A stretch of DNA of 64,000 nt, taken from contig OZ025212.1 in assembly GCA_964019055.1 (NCBI GenBank), positions 12,305,391 to 12,369,390 on the forward strand, written 5' to 3'. Every line of letters starts with the position of its first letter. Positions within the stretch are counted from its first letter, which is position 1. The stretch comes from Anthopleura xanthogrammica. Its lineage: Eukaryota; Cnidaria; Anthozoa; Actiniaria; Actiniidae. Positions 45,701 to 64,000 of the stretch are shown here, one piece after another. The notes beneath the pieces are model-generated. The model was not told where the DNA came from. It saw only the letters and a program-made list of their open reading frames with translations, and ran no database searches. The position numbers and the translations under genes were made by a program.

Positions 45701-46201
45701 AATGAAACCGAATTTTGTGCATGTCAGCTGACATAACATCTGTTTCCTTTGTTGAACATCTGTATATGATGTATTTTTACTCAAACCTTATATTAGATTA
45801 TCTTCGATAATTGAGCCAAATATGTGAATATATATTATCGTCAATATGATATATTTATCAAAAACTCTAGGTGATCTGAGCGCTAGATTCATCTAGTGAA
45901 AAATATTACAAATTTAAAGTCTTTAAAACTATGTAGCTAATAAGAGAGATAGGGAATCTGCTAGCAGAGTAGCTACGAAGAGAACGAGTACGTAAAGACT
46001 TTATGCACTTCTTGCAAAAAAAGTGTGAATGCGGAAAACTTTGCAAAAAAATGATAAAATTTGCAAATTGATTGCAGTTCGTGTTACATTTGCGTCGTTT
46101 AATGCAAGACACTTTAAAGTATTTTAGGTAATATAATGTATATTTTACTTACCAATAGCTATCATAGAGCACATAAAAAGCACGCTGTAAAAGATTTTCA
46201 T
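42774..46201 (-). CDS. Small Ly6/CD59-like GPI-anchored protein
   Basis: Two exons are joined in phase 1: signal peptide 46201-46153 (MKIFYSVLFMCSMIAIG) and 43135-42774. The mature domain starts RECYECTSY and ends CCNSDYCNTGS, the classic ten-cysteine three-finger pattern, followed by a hydrophobic stretch (LPFTMLAFAATITAVF) as a GPI-attachment signal. The protein is about 137 residues, normal for single-domain Ly6 proteins. The 3-kb intron holds a LINE fragment at 44358-44739. It is the third Ly6-type gene in this cluster, all on the minus strand, so local tandem duplication is likely. The exact partner or role is unknown. Confidence 0.87.
44358..44739 (+). mobile_element. 5'-truncated non-LTR retrotransposon (LINE) tail
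   Basis: An 89-codon frame contains YNLRN and the SFSYGGAALWNSLPSDVRSA motif, characteristic of the C-terminal end of LINE reverse-transcriptase proteins in animals. It stops at about 44627 and is followed by a 3' region and a (TATC)n tail, as expected for a retroposed 3' end. Only the tail survives. Confidence 0.8.
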
Positions 46202-47497
46202 CTTGGTATCCGCAACGAGTCTTTTCAGCCCAAGGCAAAATGAAAATGAACGCTTTACTCAACTGAAATGCTGAAGTTGCACTGCTTCTTTATATATTCT
46301 GACAACACGGTTGGTTTTCTGACTGGTCGGCGAGTGACAACACCCACGTGTTAGGAAAAGGAAGGTACTTTAATGTTATCATGGGGGAAGGGGATGGGCT
46401 GTAGATTTCCATTTCCAATGAAAAAAGAATAACACCGACCTTCCCCTTATTCTTCCTATAAAAACCCATGGCCCTTCACTTTAACCTGTAAAAAAGGCTG
46501 AGCCTCGCCTTTCTCGCACGAAAATGAAAGAATGACAATTCATATATGTAGATAGTTTTTTCAGAGTCCCTTCCCCAAATTTCTCCAGCTTACCCCCCCC
46601 CCCCCCCCCCCGTCCCCATGTTAAATATGTATTTTTTCTTTGATGCTATTGGTTAGTACAGTGAGCGTGATCTCAATTGAAAATATATGTGCGAAAATTA
46701 TGCATAGTGATAAACAGACCAATATCAACATAAAGTCTAGCACTAACGCTAAATAGTTGAAACTTCTAATGACAAAACAGCTAAAAAATAACTGCCGGCA
46801 GAAGGGGTAGATGCACTAAATATATCATCATCATGATGTGAAAAGGGTTACGGCTAGCCAGCTTCTCAAAAATTAAAACTCCTCTTATCGCATGAGTCGA
46901 AAACTATTCTTACAACAAATAAAATTGAAGTTGCTTTATTAAACTCATCCTTTTAAAACTTTTAATTTCAACTTTTTCAATATCTAGTCCCTTTCTGTGT
47001 GGTATGAGGTGTTGTATGCTTTCATGAACATCTCAGTCTCTATAGATTGATATGCAAATATTCATTGTGTCGTGCCGGAGCACACGACAAGAGGCAATAT
47101 AAAACAAAACAAATATTATATATTTTTACAGTCATGTGATATCTCACAAGTAAATTGCAGTTGTGTGTAAACGTATTTTCAAAAACGTCCTAATTTTTTT
47201 TTTTTTTAATGGGGAAAAAGAAAATAGTGCATGGTTTAGGAATATATTAACGATTGTCTCTTGTTTCAGCTTGGATGGTTTCTTTCGGAGGTAATTAAAA
47301 CTGAAACAGCTGAAAGAGCTTTTAAGCTTAAAAGCGACGACTATTCTTTTTTTTTTTTTTTTTTATCTGACAACATTTTGGCAATCAGTAGGCGTAATCA
47401 AGAAGTGAAATATATATGCATTTTATAATTTCACTTTAACGACATTTTATTGGCATTTTAATCAAAGTAACTCTTGGAATACGATTTAATTAATAAG

Positions 47498-47594
47498 AAA
47501 ACCAGCTAAACAAGACTACGTTTCGCTGTCATCGCGGCAACAAATCTGGTCTTCAGGTCAAAGATGTTATTATATCGCTGGTTTTCTTATTATA
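47498..47594. repeat. Short hairpin-bounded element
   Basis: The ends AGAAAACCAGC and GCTGGTTTTCT are inverted repeats. The minus-strand interior includes CTGAAGA and CGAAACGTAGTC, similar in order to the motif at 40421 but without a convincing stem. Confidence 0.5.
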
Positions 47595-48432
47595 TGTTGA
47601 CATTTCCCTGGAATTAAGAAATACTTATTCCGCATGTCAGAAAGTACTTGCAGCTGTCCAAAAAAGTCTCCTAACTATGACAATAGGGGGATTGGTATAG
47701 GGACAGGATACCGGATAATTTTCATGTCGACGTCTCTTGATCAATGATGGGGCTCAGCTTATCATAATCATGGCTTAGTAAAGACTTATTGAAGACTTCC
47801 ACTCTATGTATGATGTTGTTTATTGTGTAGTCTAAGGAAAGGGTTATATTTTTCCAACTGTGTCGGCTGATATGATTTGTTCATGGGAGGAGAGCCGATT
47901 CTTCCGAACAAAATGAAACATTACCAGGAGATCGATAGAGACATCGAGTCTATAACTTGTAATTCAGCAAAACAGCGTTTAAGTCATTTTATACATCTAG
48001 CTGTCTTACACCACTTACGTGACGGTCTCAATGAGGTTAGCAGTTAGCCATAAAATAACTCAAAATTTAGTCGTTAGGCGTAAAAATTGGGAAAATAGAA
48101 TATTCTTTAGGCGTAAAAACGACTAAGAAAAGTGTTGTAAAAGACTCGTAAGTGTTGAGATTTCTTGTTGAGACTGTTGTAATATTATGTGTCTTGTGCC
48201 GTAGCTAATAAACGGCTACAACGGCCCCTGGCCATGCATGGATCCCCAGTACGCTTTAGACTGGAGACCCGGAGCAAAGTCATATTCGTCAAACCGAAAG
48301 TGTCTGGTTCAGTTTTCGTAGGACAAGTTGTCAACTCTTTGTTTACACTATTTTTAGATGTTATTCTCGGTGCCTTCTACGACTGCTGATCCTTAGCTTA
48401 TGGCTGCTGTTTTAAGATAAATTATACTGGTC

Positions 48433-48608
48433 AGGGCCGTAGCAAGGCCAACAATATGGGGGGGGCTATGTCAAAAGCATTGGGGGTGCTATATTCTAAA
48501 ACGCCCTATGTACTAGTAACAGACCTAAAATTGTCAGTGTTCATTTATACAGTACATCCGAAATTATTGGGGTGCGGCCCCCCAGGCCCCTGCCCCTGCT
48601 ACGGGCCT
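48433..48608. repeat. G/C-rich MITE-like repeat
   Basis: It begins AGGGCCGTAGCAAGG and ends CCTGCTACGGGCCT, an imperfect terminal inverted repeat. The interior is rich in G runs. The style resembles the repeats at 10258 and 53250, which also end in GTAGCG-type motifs. Confidence 0.5.
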
Positions 48609-50053
48609 ATAAGTTTGTATCGAGAAGGGGATACGCCCATCAAACTTAGGTACAAAGAACGAATCTAGACAGAGGATGAGCACTATTCCAAATGTGGTGC
48701 CTTTAAAAAAAAATTATAGAATTTTTACTGAGATCTAAAAACTTAGAAGTTCGGCTTGGAGTCATTTGACCTCAAACTAACTTTACCTCATCGTAAAAGT
48801 CTGCGGCAAAATAGAATATAAATATTTGGGCTGACTGATCAAAAAGCTTTAAATAAATCGTAAAAATAAGAGTGAATTAGAGTTTTTTTTGGACTCTGTC
48901 CTCAAACCCCATACGCTTTCTCTCCTATTTTTGCATTTTCTCTTTAAAAAGCTTGCCACTCAGTAACTTTTCATCCAAACATGTATGTTCAAACATTATA
49001 TTAGTACTAATATTAGTATGATCTTTTTGTGATGAGGATCAATTCTTAATTAGATTAATATTTGCACAAAGCCCTAGTCCCTTCCTCAACCTCGGAACGG
49101 CTAGTGCATTTTCTATTCCGACACTATCTCATCGTGATAAGGCTATTTCACACGAAGTTGGTGAAAGTTTTTTTGCATGTTTCATGTAGCATGTTGCACG
49201 ATGCACGTTGGTTAAGAGGGGAAGCAGGAGGGGTGAAGGGGAAAGGGGAGAACAGTGAATCTGACTCCGAAACTCGGAAGAGTTTAGTTCAGTTACAAAG
49301 ATGACGTATTTCAATTGCTTTAAGTTTACAGTTGAAACAAAAATTGAAAACATTTTGTTGAAATTATAAAAATTTATATAGGCTTCACATAAGAAGTACT
49401 TTCATTATAGTGCGCAAAAAAATTACCTGGGCCGAAAGCCCTTCAATTGATTTTTTCCATCAAGGCAAAGCGTGCACTAGACTGCAGTCAGTGCGGTATA
49501 TATTTTACCAATGACTTGCAAAGTGTGGGTTGAATGTTCCAGTTTGGAATTAAAGTAAGAGTCATTTTATTCTCTATTTGTTACTTTTACTGGTGTTCCT
49601 CTACCTTATGACCAATATATCAAAATGACATATATGAATACATGCAAAAGGAAACCAAGGTCCTAAAAGTGGCCTATTATTCAACCCCGCACCATCCTGA
49701 TGCATCCGGCGAATTCTTGTGTTCCTTTTAAGGAGCCTGGTTATCCTGCAAATCATTATCTTTGGTACGATATGAGTACATTTTTAAGGCAATACAAAAG
49801 CCTGCCTAGATTATTGTGCCTCGCTCAAACACCCCTTCTTGTCTTTTTTAACTTTTGCTCTTATCTATATGGGTGTAAATTATAAAGAGTATGTTGGATT
49901 GCTAACTGGTGAGTGATGTTATAAAAGTGATCGATATTATGTGAGCTATGGAATACAACTGCACGCATGCACTCTGCTGAATATATTCCAATACATTATT
50001 TGAATACACTAAAAGGTGCATATTTTTCTTAAGCGGTGGTTCCAATGTACGAC

Positions 50054-63902
<13,849 letters not shown>

Positions 63903-64000
63903 CTGCAAGTAGAAACAAAAAAAACACCTCGGCTAAGTCTAATAGTTTTTTTTTAATCATTTATTTATTCATTTACAATCAAAACTTTACACACTAGATT

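Larger units (their letters stand above)
46202..50053. other. Intergenic region upstream of Ly6 gene and downstream of mucin-like gene
   Basis: No gene is recognised. It contains a poly-C run near 46591-46611, a hairpin element at 47498-47594, a G-rich MITE-like repeat at 48433-48608, and AT-rich sequence. The segment just right of 46201 should hold the Ly6 gene's promoter. Confidence 0.5.

Overview
The window is eukaryotic DNA, AT-rich, with short exons, GT-AG introns and dense repeats. The gene content points to a cnidarian, most likely an anthozoan (coral, sea anemone or corallimorph): a RET/FGFR-like receptor tyrosine kinase with FN3, Ig and SEA ectodomains, Ly6/uPAR three-finger proteins, and a large EGF-NIDO-AMOP-vWD membrane protein like the 'mucin-like' proteins known from coral skeletal matrix and cnidarian surfaces. 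Gene models were built by hand from splice sites, codon phase and domain logic. No transcript data were available.

Layout. (1) 45-3221, plus strand: the 3' part of a receptor tyrosine kinase. (2) 4901-13335, minus strand: a paralogous kinase gene from signal peptide to tail, tail-to-tail with the first. Its kinase exons have the same lengths except the variable insert exon. (3) 13336-17299: intergenic, with MITE-like inverted repeats. (4) 17300-18115: broken EGF exons, a diverged copy of exons at 62402-63709; one is split by a roughly 407-bp G/C-run insertion. (5) 20386-24406, minus: signal peptide, then Ly6-EGF-Ly6-EGF. (6) 26091-27931 plus a signal exon at 39820-39871, minus: a two-Ly6 GPI-type protein whose long intron holds a transposon. 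(7) 28444-37553: a DNA transposon with about 1.1-kb terminal inverted repeats and an open three-exon transposase-like gene. A 1,617-bp TTAA-flanked foldback element is nested in its right arm. (8) 42774-46201, minus: a single-Ly6 GPI-type protein. (9) 50054 to beyond 64000, minus: the mucin-like gene (EGF x3, NIDO, AMOP, vWD, EGF array, SEA-like segment, transmembrane, acidic tail).

All the host proteins recognised are secreted or cell-surface. A recurring oddity is tandem duplication of an exon's 3' end together with its splice donor. It is seen in both kinase genes (57-bp unit) and in the NIDO region of the mucin-like gene (80-bp unit). The two strongest leads are these donor-site arrays and the large transposon, whose protein I cannot place in a named superfamily.
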